The notes below the pieces were generated by a model, which saw only the letters and a list, made by a program, of their open reading frames with translations, searched no databases and had not been told where the DNA came from. Position numbers and translations under genes: made by a program. A stretch of DNA of 64,000 nt from CBDFKQ01 sp965248855 (GTDB lineage: Bacteria > Bacteroidota > Bacteroidia > Cytophagales > 172606-1), in assembly GCA_965248855.1 (NCBI GenBank), contig CBDFKQ010000011.1, forward strand, positions 186,001-250,000, read 5' to 3'. Shown in pieces: positions 34,864-43,399 of this stretch; within the stretch, counting starts at the first letter, position 1; every line of letters starts with the position of its first letter.

Positions 34864-37263
34864 TTACTTTTTTTTACTTAATGATCCTAGAACCAAAGCC
34901 GCCGCAACTGCGCCGCCTATGAGCAAAACCGTATTGTGACTGCTTTCGGGTGGTGGGGTCTGAAAGTCCATTGTCGGCGTGACCTCCGGAACATCATTTT
35001 CATTCGACTGTAATACCGGCATTGCTTTATTTCTTATTTGTTGAACCCTTGCGGTAAGTGTGTTTTTCTTTTCTTTTATTTTTTGCGCCGCTTTTTTCTT
35101 TACGGGGTTGCGCTCAGGCCGCCTCGAAAGGACAGGGTGCAAGCTGTTATAGGCTTCTTTTGCTTTTGGGAATATATTGTCAAAGCCGGTGTTAAAGCTG
35201 TTTACTGAATCTAAAAATGCGCCTATCCCCGATATTTCGTTTTCTTCGGGTGTTTCCGAATTGTCGTTCGCCTGTTCTTCGCTTAATTGTGCCAATTCTG
35301 TATCACCGGTTCCGCTGTCGTTTGTTTCTTCTCCGCCTGTGCTTTCCTCTTCTTCCTCATTTGGGTTGCTTTTCATCCTGCTTCTTACGGATTCGGGCGT
35401 AAAGTCCTGTATGGATGCTGAGCCGTCGTTTGCGCCCGGGTCTTCAGGCAAAACTTCGCTCATGTCCGTTACGGCCCGGTTCTGTGCCCGGGATTCATAA
35501 TCTGCAGTCGTTTGCTCGCTCGCTGCTTCTGCAGTGCTTTCTTCATCGCCTTTTTTCTTTTTCTTTTTTAAGAGTTTGGGGAAATTAACGGCACTTGCCA
35601 GTTTTGCGACTGCTGTTAACAAAGGGATGGCTGCAGTTACGGCTGCAACCGGTGCAAAACCCAAACCTGCCATATCCAAAGAGGAAGGATGCAGGGCGGT
35701 GATGGCATTTATTCTTTCTATGCCGCTCAGGCCTTTGCCGCCTTTTATTATAGCATTCTTCAGTTTTTCGGGATTGCCTCCGATTTTATCCCATAGTTTC
35801 GACATTTTTTGTATTACGCCCCTTAGCTTTTCGTATTCGTTCATGTCAAGGTTTGCGGCTCTTGCCTGCTCCGGGGTCATGTACCCGTACTTTATCCTCT
35901 TTGACAAATGCAAAAAATTGATTCGCATGCCGAGTAAAAAGGAATTGCGAATAGCTACCGTAAGGGGTGAAAACTTTTTTATTGCTCTAAACGCTTTTCT
36001 TAATAAGCCTTTACCCTCCGCTTTGCGTTTTGCCCTTTTTTCTTGTCTTTCTTTTCTGCCCGATAAGCCCGATATGCCTTTTTCCGCTTCTTCCATTCTT
36101 TTAAGCATTTCCCGGAAATCGGCATCTTTTTTCATTATAAAGTTGCCTTTCGGGCTTATGTCATGCACATAAGGCATCATGGCTGCCACTATGTTTCTTT
36201 CTTCAGTATTGTTTAAAATTCGCAGGTATCTGCATTTCCTGATTTCTATATCGGCCTGTGCCCGGCTTAAACCGCTGATTCCTCCGCTTCTCAGTTTTGC
36301 TTCGTGCTTTATTATTTGCTCTGTAAAGGCATCGGCGGGCGCTACGCCTGCAAATCCCGAAATCATGGCAACATCCGGAAATCCTGAAAGTGTTTCTATT
36401 AACATGGTTTTGGTAATGTTGGGTGCTGATTGGTTGAATTCGCCTACTACCACATCCACTACAAATGCACCGCTTGAATCTTTCACGGTGGTGTAGATAT
36501 GTCCGAACTCTTTTTTATGGTTAAAACCGACTATATCAAAAGAAGGATGATATCCCATATCTGATAGTAATGCATGTGCAAAAATTGCAAAGTCTTCACA
36601 ATCAATACCCGATTTGCGGTCTTTCCAGCTTCTGTTGGGCGTACGGATTTGTTCTGTCCCCGGTTTGTCAAGATGGTAGGTAACATTTGTTTTAAGGAAG
36701 TGCCATACGTTGTAGGCGCTTTGCTCTAAGGTTTCGGCTTTTAAGTAAGCGGCTAATTTTTTAACCTGTTCTTTTCCTGTCTTTGCTGCTTTTTTAATTG
36801 TTTCTATTGTCCTGTCCAGTCCTGCATCTGCTTCAAAGGTGGTTTTATTGGTGTCAAGGCTGAATAAAATATCATAGTTATCCCTTAATTGATAGCTTGG
36901 TTTTCTAGGGTCGAGTTCAGGGTAATACGGCATGTCGCCCCTTCCTTCGTATTTATAAGTTCCATAAATACTAAACGGGTCGTTGGTATGGTCGTAGGTT
37001 CCTGAAAGCCCCCCAATGGTGATTATGCCTGAACCGTCTTCCATTATCCACCCCATAATATGCGCACCTCTCTTGCCCCTTGCTATAAAATTATAAGCTA
37101 TATCAGGCCTTGCCCTTTTTGTATTCGGCCCTATGGGGGTGATGTCAACGATGGTATATTCCCTGTCCCTTGCATATATCTTATCCCCAACAGAATATTT
37201 AATTATTCCGTTAATACTCCTTCGTTCCGGCAAATAGTTTTTTATGTCTTTCACCATAAGCAT
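34864..37263 (-). CDS. large transglutaminase-like protein with membrane tail
   Basis: 799 residues. A transglutaminase/cysteine-protease-like core lies about 180-280, with C222 in GIDCEDF, H255 in FGHIYT and D270 in FVVDVV in the expected order. After it come a basic helical region (about 400-510), a hydrophobic stretch near 530-560, a long acidic low-complexity region (about 570-680) and a C-terminal membrane helix (about 775-793) with a lysine tail. It may process or cross-link virion proteins or act on peptidoglycan at entry. The start codon overlaps the upstream stop (TAATG), so translation is coupled. Confidence 0.65.
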   Translation of the reverse strand: MLMVKDIKNYLPERRSINGIIKYSVGDKIYARDREYTIVDITPIGPNTKRARPDIAYNFIARGKRGAHIMGWIMEDGSGIITIGGLSGTYDHTNDPFSIYGTYKYEGRGDMPYYPELDPRKPSYQLRDNYDILFSLDTNKTTFEADAGLDRTIETIKKAAKTGKEQVKKLAAYLKAETLEQSAYNVWHFLKTNVTYHLDKPGTEQIRTPNRSWKDRKSGIDCEDFAIFAHALLSDMGYHPSFDIVGFNHKKEFGHIYTTVKDSSGAFVVDVVVGEFNQSAPNITKTMLIETLSGFPDVAMISGFAGVAPADAFTEQIIKHEAKLRSGGISGLSRAQADIEIRKCRYLRILNNTEERNIVAAMMPYVHDISPKGNFIMKKDADFREMLKRMEEAEKGISGLSGRKERQEKRAKRKAEGKGLLRKAFRAIKKFSPLTVAIRNSFLLGMRINFLHLSKRIKYGYMTPEQARAANLDMNEYEKLRGVIQKMSKLWDKIGGNPEKLKNAIIKGGKGLSGIERINAITALHPSSLDMAGLGFAPVAAVTAAIPLLTAVAKLASAVNFPKLLKKKKKKGDEESTAEAASEQTTADYESRAQNRAVTDMSEVLPEDPGANDGSASIQDFTPESVRSRMKSNPNEEEEESTGGEETNDSGTGDTELAQLSEEQANDNSETPEENEISGIGAFLDSVNSFNTGFDNIFPKAKEAYNSLHPVLSRRPERNPVKKKAAQKIKEKKNTLTARVQQIRNKAMPVLQSNENDVPEVTPTMDFQTPPPESSHNTVLLIGGAVAAALVLGSLSKKK

Positions 37264-37709
37264 TAAGAATAAGAAACCGTTTGATTGTATGGTATTTTTA
37301 TATCGTTGACTTTTATGTTTCCTGTTATTGTCAGGTCGGGTAGTTTCTTTTTTGTTTTTGTTCCCAGCAAAAGGGATTTATAGGCCTGCAGCGCAAAGCT
37401 TTGTAAATTGGGCTTTACCCTTATGGTGTATTGTTGGTTGGAGTTGGGCCGGATGATGAAGGTGCTTTCTAAATTTTGCTGCCTGATTTGCCCGAGCAGG
37501 GTTGCGCCCTGCATGATGTCAAGGAATATGTAAGTAATTTTATACTCCTGATTGCTGGGGTTCGTGAACTGCATGTTAACAAGCAATTCAAAGCTTTTTA
37601 AGTCAAAACCGTATGATGCCTGATTGATCATTAATTGGGATGCTCCAACGCCCTGACTTATCAGCGACAAACCAAATACTCCTGCACCTATTAAAAGCAG
37701 TGGCCACAT
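37263..37709 (-). CDS. membrane-anchored beta-domain protein, first late gene
   Basis: 148 residues. N-terminal membrane helix or signal anchor (1-20, MWPLLLIGAGVFGLSLI), then a beta-rich domain (MNINQ..FELLVNMQFTNPSNQEYKITYIFLDIM) reminiscent of the LEA14/WHy-type beta sandwich. First gene of the ~14-kb late operon; its promoter must lie in the 105 bp shared with the divergent 75-residue gene. Confidence 0.55.
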   Translation of the reverse strand: MWPLLLIGAGVFGLSLISQGVGASQLMINQASYGFDLKSFELLVNMQFTNPSNQEYKITYIFLDIMQGATLLGQIRQQNLESTFIIRPNSNQQYTIRVKPNLQSFALQAYKSLLLGTKTKKKLPDLTITGNIKVNDIKIPYNQTVSYS

Positions 37710-37814
37710 ATTGTTTTATTTTTGTGTGGCGGCAAGTTTATCTAATCCTGTTTCCGTGCTTTGGATGTTTATGCTTCTTTATACTTGTTTTCTTTATATT
37801 TTCTTTTAATTTGT

Positions 37815-38042
37815 ATGAATGATTTTAAACAAGCGGTTATGAAGGCTTTTTTAACTACAAGAAAACAAATTGCCCTTACTTTGGGTATTTCGCCCATTAC
37901 CTTAAAAAAGTATGTTTCGCCTTTTTATGATCAGGTTCCGTTCTTTTTTGAAAAAAAGGGGCAGCTTACGCCGGTGGAGTATGAAAAATTAAAAGGGGTT
38001 TTGGTAAATGAGTTGGGCTATTCGCCTGATGAATTTAACTGA
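37815..38042 (+). CDS. small putative HTH protein, divergent from late operon
   Basis: 75 residues from the ATG at 37815; the frame is open upstream but the extra residues are hydrophobic and unsupported. The central segment TTRKQIALTLGISPITLKKYVSPF resembles a helix-turn-helix. Its position, divergent from the ~14-kb late operon with about 105 bp between the starts, suggests a late-gene activator or repressor. Confidence 0.55.
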   Translation: MNDFKQAVMKAFLTTRKQIALTLGISPITLKKYVSPFYDQVPFFFEKKGQLTPVEYEKLKGVLVNELGYSPDEFN

Positions 38043-38050
38043 TGGTTTTT

Positions 38051-38084
38051 TAATGCTTTATTAATGGTTAAATAATGCTTTATT
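38051..38084. repeat. direct repeat TAATGCTTTATT, two copies
   Basis: Copies at 38051-38062 and 38073-38084, 22 bp apart, in a ~265-bp intergenic region (38043-38307) that otherwise shows no gene. May be a regulatory site for the flanking plus-strand genes. Confidence 0.5.
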
Positions 38085-38307
38085 TATTAGTATTCATTTA
38101 AAGTTTAGACTATAGTGATATGTTTCTAATTGTATGAGTTTGAAAACACCTTAACTTTAAGTTTTAAAGAAAATTATCATCTCCTTTTTAAATCAATTTG
38201 AACAGTTTAATTGAAAATTCCTTAGAAATACATATTATTAACACTATGGTTATTAGCTTTTTTTATCCGTTTATTGCAATTGAAATTTAACTTCAATTAA
38301 AAATTGT

Positions 38308-39096
38308 ATGGACAAAATTAATTTTAAACCAAGATTTTGGGTATATAAACCTGCAAAATTTTTTACAGCTTCTCCTACCATGAAAGAAGAATTTGATTTT
38401 AAAAAATTAATAGAATTGTTACCATTAATACCTGCATGGGCATTAATATATTCTTCCATAAACGAGTATGTATATTATATATCTTTTGGTTTAAATATTT
38501 TCAAATACATAGATATTGGAGAATTATTAATTATTTCTATCCCAAGTTTTGCCTTAACTGTTTTATCGATTTTAATTCTTTCTTATATAAGTAATTTAAT
38601 TCCTCTAGACGATGATAAAATCACATATGATGATGTTAAAACCAAAAAAGACCTTAAGACTTCTAAAATAATATTTACTGTTTCTATAGTTGCACAGATA
38701 ATAATTTTTATAGCTGACTACTTCATTAGATTCAATGATTTTTTTAATCTTCTAAAAATTGTAGTTTATTGTTTTACAATCGTAGCATTTTTCTGGAATA
38801 TGAATTTTTTGTATGCTTATATTAAAAAAGGAAAGCAAAAAAAATTTTTTATTGCAATAGGCTTGCAAATTTATGCCAGTATTTTAATATCGATGTTTTT
38901 AGGATCTCTTAAATATGATTATCTTAAATTGAACCATATAGGAAGTAGTATTATTTTTAATAATACTACAATCAAATCATCCGAACATTATTATTATATC
39001 GGGCATACAAAGGCTTATATGTTTTTTCAGAATGATTCTTTGAATACTGTAGATGTATATCCGGCATCTCTCATATCTAGAATGACTTTAAAATAG
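38308..39096 (+). CDS. polytopic membrane protein, probable accessory gene
   Basis: 262 residues, no recognised family. Hydrophobic helices near 38-60, 72-97, 117-137, 145-165 and 172-195, then a soluble C-terminal region of about 65 residues. It is opposite in orientation to the viral genes on both sides, strongly A/T-rich, and placed between the late and early operons, which is typical of a moron gene expressed in the lysogen (for example for superinfection exclusion). That role is inference. Confidence 0.6.
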   Translation: MDKINFKPRFWVYKPAKFFTASPTMKEEFDFKKLIELLPLIPAWALIYSSINEYVYYISFGLNIFKYIDIGELLIISIPSFALTVLSILILSYISNLIPLDDDKITYDDVKTKKDLKTSKIIFTVSIVAQIIIFIADYFIRFNDFFNLLKIVVYCFTIVAFFWNMNFLYAYIKKGKQKKFFIAIGLQIYASILISMFLGSLKYDYLKLNHIGSSIIFNNTTIKSSEHYYYIGHTKAYMFFQNDSLNTVDVYPASLISRMTLK

Positions 39097-39131
39097 TAGG
39101 TGTATATTATTATAGAAGGAAATTTATTTAA

Positions 39132-39803
39132 TTATTCCTTGCTTAATAAACTCAATTTATTTTCAAGTTCAGCTCTTACCCGCGTACTTTTAACATGCTT
39201 TAATTTTTCCCTTATCAATTCAGCTTTTGTTATGTTCAAGTCTTCCTTAATCGACTTGAATGTAACATGATTGTTATTTATCTTTTCTAATAAATTCCTG
39301 TTGTCTGCTTCAAGTTGGCTGAACTCTTTATTACGGATGTCCAGCTTTTCGTTTAGGTTGTCCTGCTCTGTTGAACTTTCTTTATATTCTTTGTGTGTGC
39401 TTTCAAACCATAAGTAAGAGAAGCGGTGTATGGAATAGGAAAATATGGAGGAGTATATAAGCTTTGAAAACAGCTGGTTTAAACTCACTAACATGGACGT
39501 TTTGGATGTATAATTAAAAATGTTAAAGGTGGTGGAAATGATGTTAAAGAAAATGCAGTTAATAAAAAAGAGTATCCACGCAAATACAATACTTTCTTTG
39601 TGCTTTGCCGTAATGATAAATGCTATTATTGAAAGGTCAATCACTATTACTACCAAAAAGCTTTGCAGGTGGTTGTACCAAGCGGGATAATCGGAATTAG
39701 CGGATATAAGATAATAAACCTTTGCGCTGTGTTCTAAATTATTATACATGGTCAGTACTATGATGAGGAGCAGGAATAGTTGAAATGCTTTTGTTTTGTT
39801 CAT
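39132..39803 (-). CDS. membrane protein with C-terminal coiled coil
   Basis: 223 residues. Four hydrophobic helices in the first 125 residues (about 8-24, 47-65, 73-95, 105-125), then a long coiled coil (about 140-223, KLDIRNKEFSQLEADNRNLLEKI). It follows the Rep gene by 17 bp and ends the early operon. A membrane anchor for replication is one possibility; no family recognised. Confidence 0.6.
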   Translation of the reverse strand: MNKTKAFQLFLLLIIVLTMYNNLEHSAKVYYLISANSDYPAWYNHLQSFLVVIVIDLSIIAFIITAKHKESIVFAWILFFINCIFFNIISTTFNIFNYTSKTSMLVSLNQLFSKLIYSSIFSYSIHRFSYLWFESTHKEYKESSTEQDNLNEKLDIRNKEFSQLEADNRNLLEKINNNHVTFKSIKEDLNITKAELIREKLKHVKSTRVRAELENKLSLLSKE

Positions 39804-39820
39804 TTTTGTAATAAGTTATT

Positions 39821-41272
39821 TTATGAATCGTGGGTATCAAACCAGCTTCTAAACGCACCGGTTGCATAGTCCCTGATAACTTGTTTAAGGGGCAGATCAC
39901 GGGGGGCGTGTATAAGGTCAAAGTTATTGGCATCAAGGAATTTTTCTGATGTTCCCAGTCCGCCCTCCCTTATATTGTCCAGCTTCAGTATATTAGGATC
40001 TGCAATGACGATCCTGTATTCGCCTTTCTCTGCTTTCTTTAGCGTGAAAGGGTTAATAATCTTCTCTTCCATACCGTCAACATTAGCCATTACATTTTCT
40101 GTATCTTCAATGTCGGTTTCAGCATTCTCATCTATTCCTCTGTTGTTATCAAGGTTGTTGAAGTTTAAATCTTTTTCCCTGTAGAATTTACCGAACCTGC
40201 TGTACATGCGCAGGTTTTTGGTATTGTTTAGTACTTCTGTGATTAAATAAAAATCATATTCCCCGTCTATCCTTTCTATGGCATCCGGTTTGAAATGGTA
40301 TTTAATGCACTCCATGACACCGGCCAGGTATTCATCAATAGTGCTTTTGCCCGGTACTATATAATTTTTCTTGATTTCCAATTTTTCAACATAACCCTTT
40401 CCAGTCCATATTTTCTTTTTCTCATAAATGAATTGCCTCTTTTCATCCCTTGCATAATTAAATAAAGTTTCGTAGTGGATGCCCGAATAACCTGAATCAT
40501 TACTTGTAATCTTTCTCCAAGCTGCATCAATGGCCGCCCTTGCTTCGTTTACCGGATAATCGGGGTTTTGTAAAAGGAAGGAATGCAGGTGGATGTGCAG
40601 GCCGTTAGTTTGGTTGTTGGCGCGCTTTACTTCGAGGCCATACTCACCGGCATATATATATTTACTCCAAGTGGGAGTTTTTCTAAGAGCAGTAAAACAG
40701 CTTATTAATTCTTTGGCAAAAAATCTCTTTCCCCGAAAATTTCCGTTTTTGTGTGGAACTGTTAATACTAAGTGTATGGGCCTGTAGTATTCTATTAACT
40801 TATTATTGTGTTCGTCTGTGGCATTGGTAAGGTATTCTTTATATTTCTTCCTTATGATCCTGCTCTTTCTCCAGTTCCACAGATAATCCAGCTTATTCCG
40901 TGAATACCAGAATGAAATAGGTACTATACATTTTTTATAATTGGTGTTATACCTTGCTTCTTTGTCAACAAATACGCCTCCTATCATTTTTGAATTGCCT
41001 AATGAATAATAGGTCAAAGCCAGCGGTTCAAATTTATCTTTCATTTCTTCTCCGTACTCGTCAAATTGGTATATCTCACTAATGTTTTTTTTATATATGC
41101 TTTTAAATTTTGGAAGTTCGACGCCGTTATCACTTAAATAGGTTTTAATTGATTCACAAAACTTATTATTGAGCTTTAATTTATTTAAGGCTTTTATGCC
41201 AAACCGGTTTGCTGAATCAATAAAATCCTGATTAATCTTTTTTTGCGGGTCGATTTCAATTGTACTATTCAC
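39821..41272 (-). CDS. rep: rolling-circle replication initiator (Rep_1-type HUH)
   Basis: 483 residues. The HUH motif is HIHLH (226-230) in a G-L-HIHLH-SF context. The tyrosine motif is ECIKYHFKPD, with E321 and Y325 four apart, as in pC194/pUB110-family RepA (E210/Y214), where Glu replaces a second Tyr so that the protein can end a cycle alone. A third conserved block, with GEYGLEVKR, precedes the HUH. The protein should nick a double-strand origin in the element and drive strand-displacement replication with host helicase and the SSB-like protein. No helicase domain is present. The gene lies between the SSB/origin segment and a membrane-protein gene in the early operon. Confidence 0.85.
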   Translation of the reverse strand: MNSTIEIDPQKKINQDFIDSANRFGIKALNKLKLNNKFCESIKTYLSDNGVELPKFKSIYKKNISEIYQFDEYGEEMKDKFEPLALTYYSLGNSKMIGGVFVDKEARYNTNYKKCIVPISFWYSRNKLDYLWNWRKSRIIRKKYKEYLTNATDEHNNKLIEYYRPIHLVLTVPHKNGNFRGKRFFAKELISCFTALRKTPTWSKYIYAGEYGLEVKRANNQTNGLHIHLHSFLLQNPDYPVNEARAAIDAAWRKITSNDSGYSGIHYETLFNYARDEKRQFIYEKKKIWTGKGYVEKLEIKKNYIVPGKSTIDEYLAGVMECIKYHFKPDAIERIDGEYDFYLITEVLNNTKNLRMYSRFGKFYREKDLNFNNLDNNRGIDENAETDIEDTENVMANVDGMEEKIINPFTLKKAEKGEYRIVIADPNILKLDNIREGGLGTSEKFLDANNFDLIHAPRDLPLKQVIRDYATGAFRSWFDTHDS

Positions 41273-41369
41273 ATTTTTAGGGAGGTTGTAAGGTTAATAA
41301 ATCTGAAAGATGTTACTTGTATTATCCAGAGAGGTCTTTCACGGTCGTAAACAGTTGGTAGTTAAAGCA

Positions 41370-41642
41370 TTATATTTTATTCGAATTTTTCTTGTATTTT
41401 AGGATATAACCAATGCGGGGGGTAATAATAATAGGATCTCTTTTTAAGCAGGTTTGTTTAAATCTTTCAATATCCTCGGGTAATAATAATTCTTCTATTT
41501 CATCTATAATATCATTTAGCGTGATATCAAAAGTTGTTAAAAATGCAGTTTCATGATCCATCTTTTCTTCTATTAATGAATTATAAAGCATTGATAAACC
41601 TGTCAGTTTAATGACCTTATTTTTGTCTGTATTATAATTCAT
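41370..41642 (-). CDS. small early protein (90 aa)
   Basis: 90 residues, acidic and helical in the middle (LNDIIDEIEELLLPEDIERFKQTC), basic C-terminus. No family recognised. Lies between the putative origin and Rep, 97 bp before Rep; a copy-control role is possible but unsupported. Confidence 0.5.
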   Translation of the reverse strand: MNYNTDKNKVIKLTGLSMLYNSLIEEKMDHETAFLTTFDITLNDIIDEIEELLLPEDIERFKQTCLKRDPIIITPRIGYILKYKKNSNKI

Positions 41643-41682
41643 GATATTAATTTAGTTTTATCAATAGTTTATGTTGCGTTTT

Positions 41683-41828
41683 CTTTGGCGCTATCGCGCC
41701 AAGGTTTTTTATGCGTGGGCGTCTAGCCAAACGGTATAAAAAATGGGCTATTTAAAGTTTAGCCCAAAACTTCCATTGGCATGGACGCATCGGTTACGCT
41801 TTCGTTGTTGCTCCTCAGCATTGCAACG
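41683..41828. other. hairpin cluster, candidate replication origin
   Basis: Within about 145 bp: TTGGCGC-TATC-GCGCCAA (41685-41702, extendable by two pairs), TGGGCTA/TAGCCCA around a 9-nt loop (41744-41766), TCCAT-TGGC-ATGGA (41772-41785), and CGTTG/CAACG with inner TGCT-CCTC-AGCA (41803-41828). ATGCGT (41711-41716) and ACGCAT (41785-41790) could pair around the middle two. The region is clearly richer in G+C than its surroundings and has no gene. It lies just upstream of the 90-residue gene and rep, next to the SSB-like gene. Confidence 0.55.
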
Positions 41829-41846
41829 ATACCCTCACCGAATATT

Positions 41847-42515
41847 TTAAAATGGCAGATCGTCTGCTTCTGCCATTATGCTTTTTGGCATTGTTTCGTT
41901 GTGTATTGCACCATTGGCATTTAATGATCCTTTTATGATATTTCTCCCGCATAGATCAAACAGGTATTGAATCTGTTTGCTTCTATCATATTCTTTTGAG
42001 CCGTCAAAATGCTCATATATTTCCCACGCAGGCACACCGTTTTGGTTTTCCTTTGTAAAGTATTTTTTAATGGGGGTAGCCTTGCCGCTTTCGTCATCCT
42101 GAAAAAGAAATACATTCAGTAATTTCTTTTCTCCATCCACTTTATAGGCAGGCATCAATTTAAACTCTTTGGAAAAATCAATATTGGGAAGGAAGGATAA
42201 TATGCTTACTGTATAGCCGCTATTTAATTCACTTGAAATAAGGTAGGTTTCTTTTTTGTCGACGATGGTGATAATTAAAAATTCTCTCTCTTCTTCTATG
42301 CTTTCATAAAACACTTTTTTCTTTTTTATTTCTAATCCCGATAAATAACCGGAAAGGGAGGAGTAATCTTTCTCCCAATAATCCTTTGCTGATTTGTTGG
42401 TCAATTTTTTCGCGCCGGTTCGGGGCATAATATCCATGTCGTAACATTGGATTTGAAACAGCCCTTTATTGATACCGGCAAAATAAAGGGTATTATCGCT
42501 TTTTTCGTGAAGCAT
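41847..42515 (-). CDS. SSB-like single-stranded-DNA-binding protein
   Basis: 222 residues. The C-terminus ends EADDLPF, the acidic tail with terminal Pro-Phe by which bacterial SSBs recruit partners. The preceding 200 residues do not show an ordinary OB-fold SSB signature; they are mixed alpha/beta with charged strands, so this may be a divergent viral SSB. It is placed next to the putative origin and near the rolling-circle Rep, whose product is single-stranded DNA. Confidence 0.65.
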   Translation of the reverse strand: MLHEKSDNTLYFAGINKGLFQIQCYDMDIMPRTGAKKLTNKSAKDYWEKDYSSLSGYLSGLEIKKKKVFYESIEEEREFLIITIVDKKETYLISSELNSGYTVSILSFLPNIDFSKEFKLMPAYKVDGEKKLLNVFLFQDDESGKATPIKKYFTKENQNGVPAWEIYEHFDGSKEYDRSKQIQYLFDLCGRNIIKGSLNANGAIHNETMPKSIMAEADDLPF

Positions 42516-42536
42516 ATTTTAATTGTTTATTGGTGA

Positions 42537-42728
42537 TTAATCGTTTAATATTTCCCTGGGAACAGGGTTTGGATTGCTTACTCTTTCTATATAATCGCAT
42601 TGGTCTATAACTGACCGGTAAAAATCTATTATTATTTTCCTTTCACGGTCAGAGAATATTTCAAATTCTATTGTCTTTGTATCATTAAGAAAGGCGTTGG
42701 CAAATCTTTTTGTTTCTGCTAATGTCAT
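42537..42728 (-). CDS. small early protein (63 aa)
   Basis: 63 residues; two helices (TKRFANAFLNDTK; ERKIIIDFYRSVIDQCDYIERV). No family recognised. Separated by 2 bp from the upstream 86-residue gene and 21 bp from the SSB-like gene. Confidence 0.55.
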   Translation of the reverse strand: MTLAETKRFANAFLNDTKTIEFEIFSDRERKIIIDFYRSVIDQCDYIERVSNPNPVPREILND

Positions 42729-42730
42729 AA

Positions 42731-42991
42731 TTAAAATAAATGAAGTTGAGTACTACGGGTTATTTGGTGCAGTTCATCCAAAGCCTGAATGAGTTTCAGC
42801 TTATTATTAAAATAATCCTGTTTGGCTTTATCTCTTTCGTTAATTATTCTATTAAGTTCTATCATGTCTTTTACATTTTTTGTTTTCTGTAACCAACCTA
42901 TATGATATAACTTGTCACGTTCTTCCCTTAAAGCATATATACTTGCTTTAAGGGAATCAATTTTGTTTTTAATTTCTGTCTCCTTTTTCAT
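42731..42991 (-). CDS. small coiled-coil early protein (86 aa)
   Basis: 86 residues, almost entirely coiled coil (KIDSLKASIYALREERDKL, RIINERDKAKQDYFNNKLKLIQ). Its ATG overlaps the TGA of the 40-residue gene (ATGA), indicating translational coupling. Function unknown. Confidence 0.6.
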   Translation of the reverse strand: MKKETEIKNKIDSLKASIYALREERDKLYHIGWLQKTKNVKDMIELNRIINERDKAKQDYFNNKLKLIQALDELHQITRSTQLHLF

Positions 42992-43110
42992 CTTTCGGGA
43001 CGGTTTATATGCCTTGCCCTGTTAAAGGTTTGTTTTAATTCTTCCACCACACGGAAAAACTTTGTTCTTCTTTCTTTTTTTACGTCTAACTTTTCTACAT
43101 TTGCATTCAT
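42988..43110 (-). CDS. very small basic protein (40 aa)
   Basis: A 40-residue frame from an ATG at 43110 to a TGA at 42988. Contains KLDVKKERRTKFFRVVEELK and ends NRPER; basic amphipathic helix. Support comes from the 4-bp ATGA overlap with the next gene and its place in a polycistronic early operon. Confidence 0.5.
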   Translation of the reverse strand: MNANVEKLDVKKERRTKFFRVVEELKQTFNRARHINRPER

Positions 43111-43186
43111 TGTTATTGGGGGTTTAGGGTGAACTCTTTAATAATTGTTAGAATCCGGACAGGCCTCGAACCTCTTCGGATTTTTT

Positions 43187-43384
43187 TTATATCATTTTTT
43201 TATTTGATTGTATTATAAGCGGTATCAAAAATGATTTGATTTTGTTTTCTTCATCAGGCTTCAGGCGGTTTTCATAGGCTGTTTGAATTTCAAAAAGCGG
43301 GTCGGTTACTCCTTCAGGTAGTTCTATACCATGCCATCCATTAATAAAATACATGACGTATAAATTAAAAAGTGCTTCTTTCAT
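43187..43384 (-). CDS. small early protein (65 aa)
   Basis: 65 residues, no recognised family (ALFNLYVMYFINGWHGIELP start). Lies 15 bp after the first gene of the early operon. Confidence 0.5.
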   Translation of the reverse strand: MKEALFNLYVMYFINGWHGIELPEGVTDPLFEIQTAYENRLKPDEENKIKSFLIPLIIQSNKKMI

Positions 43385-43399
43385 AGCTGATATTTATAT

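Noticed and set aside
35534..36172. Plus-strand frame of 212 codons inside the transglutaminase-like gene
   Set aside because: The minus-strand protein has clear catalytic motifs and operon overlap; the plus-strand frame has no start signal or homology.
37761..37814. Longer start of the 75-residue divergent protein
   Set aside because: The extra N-terminal residues would be hydrophobic and lie in the promoter region; the ATG at 37815 begins the HTH-like part.
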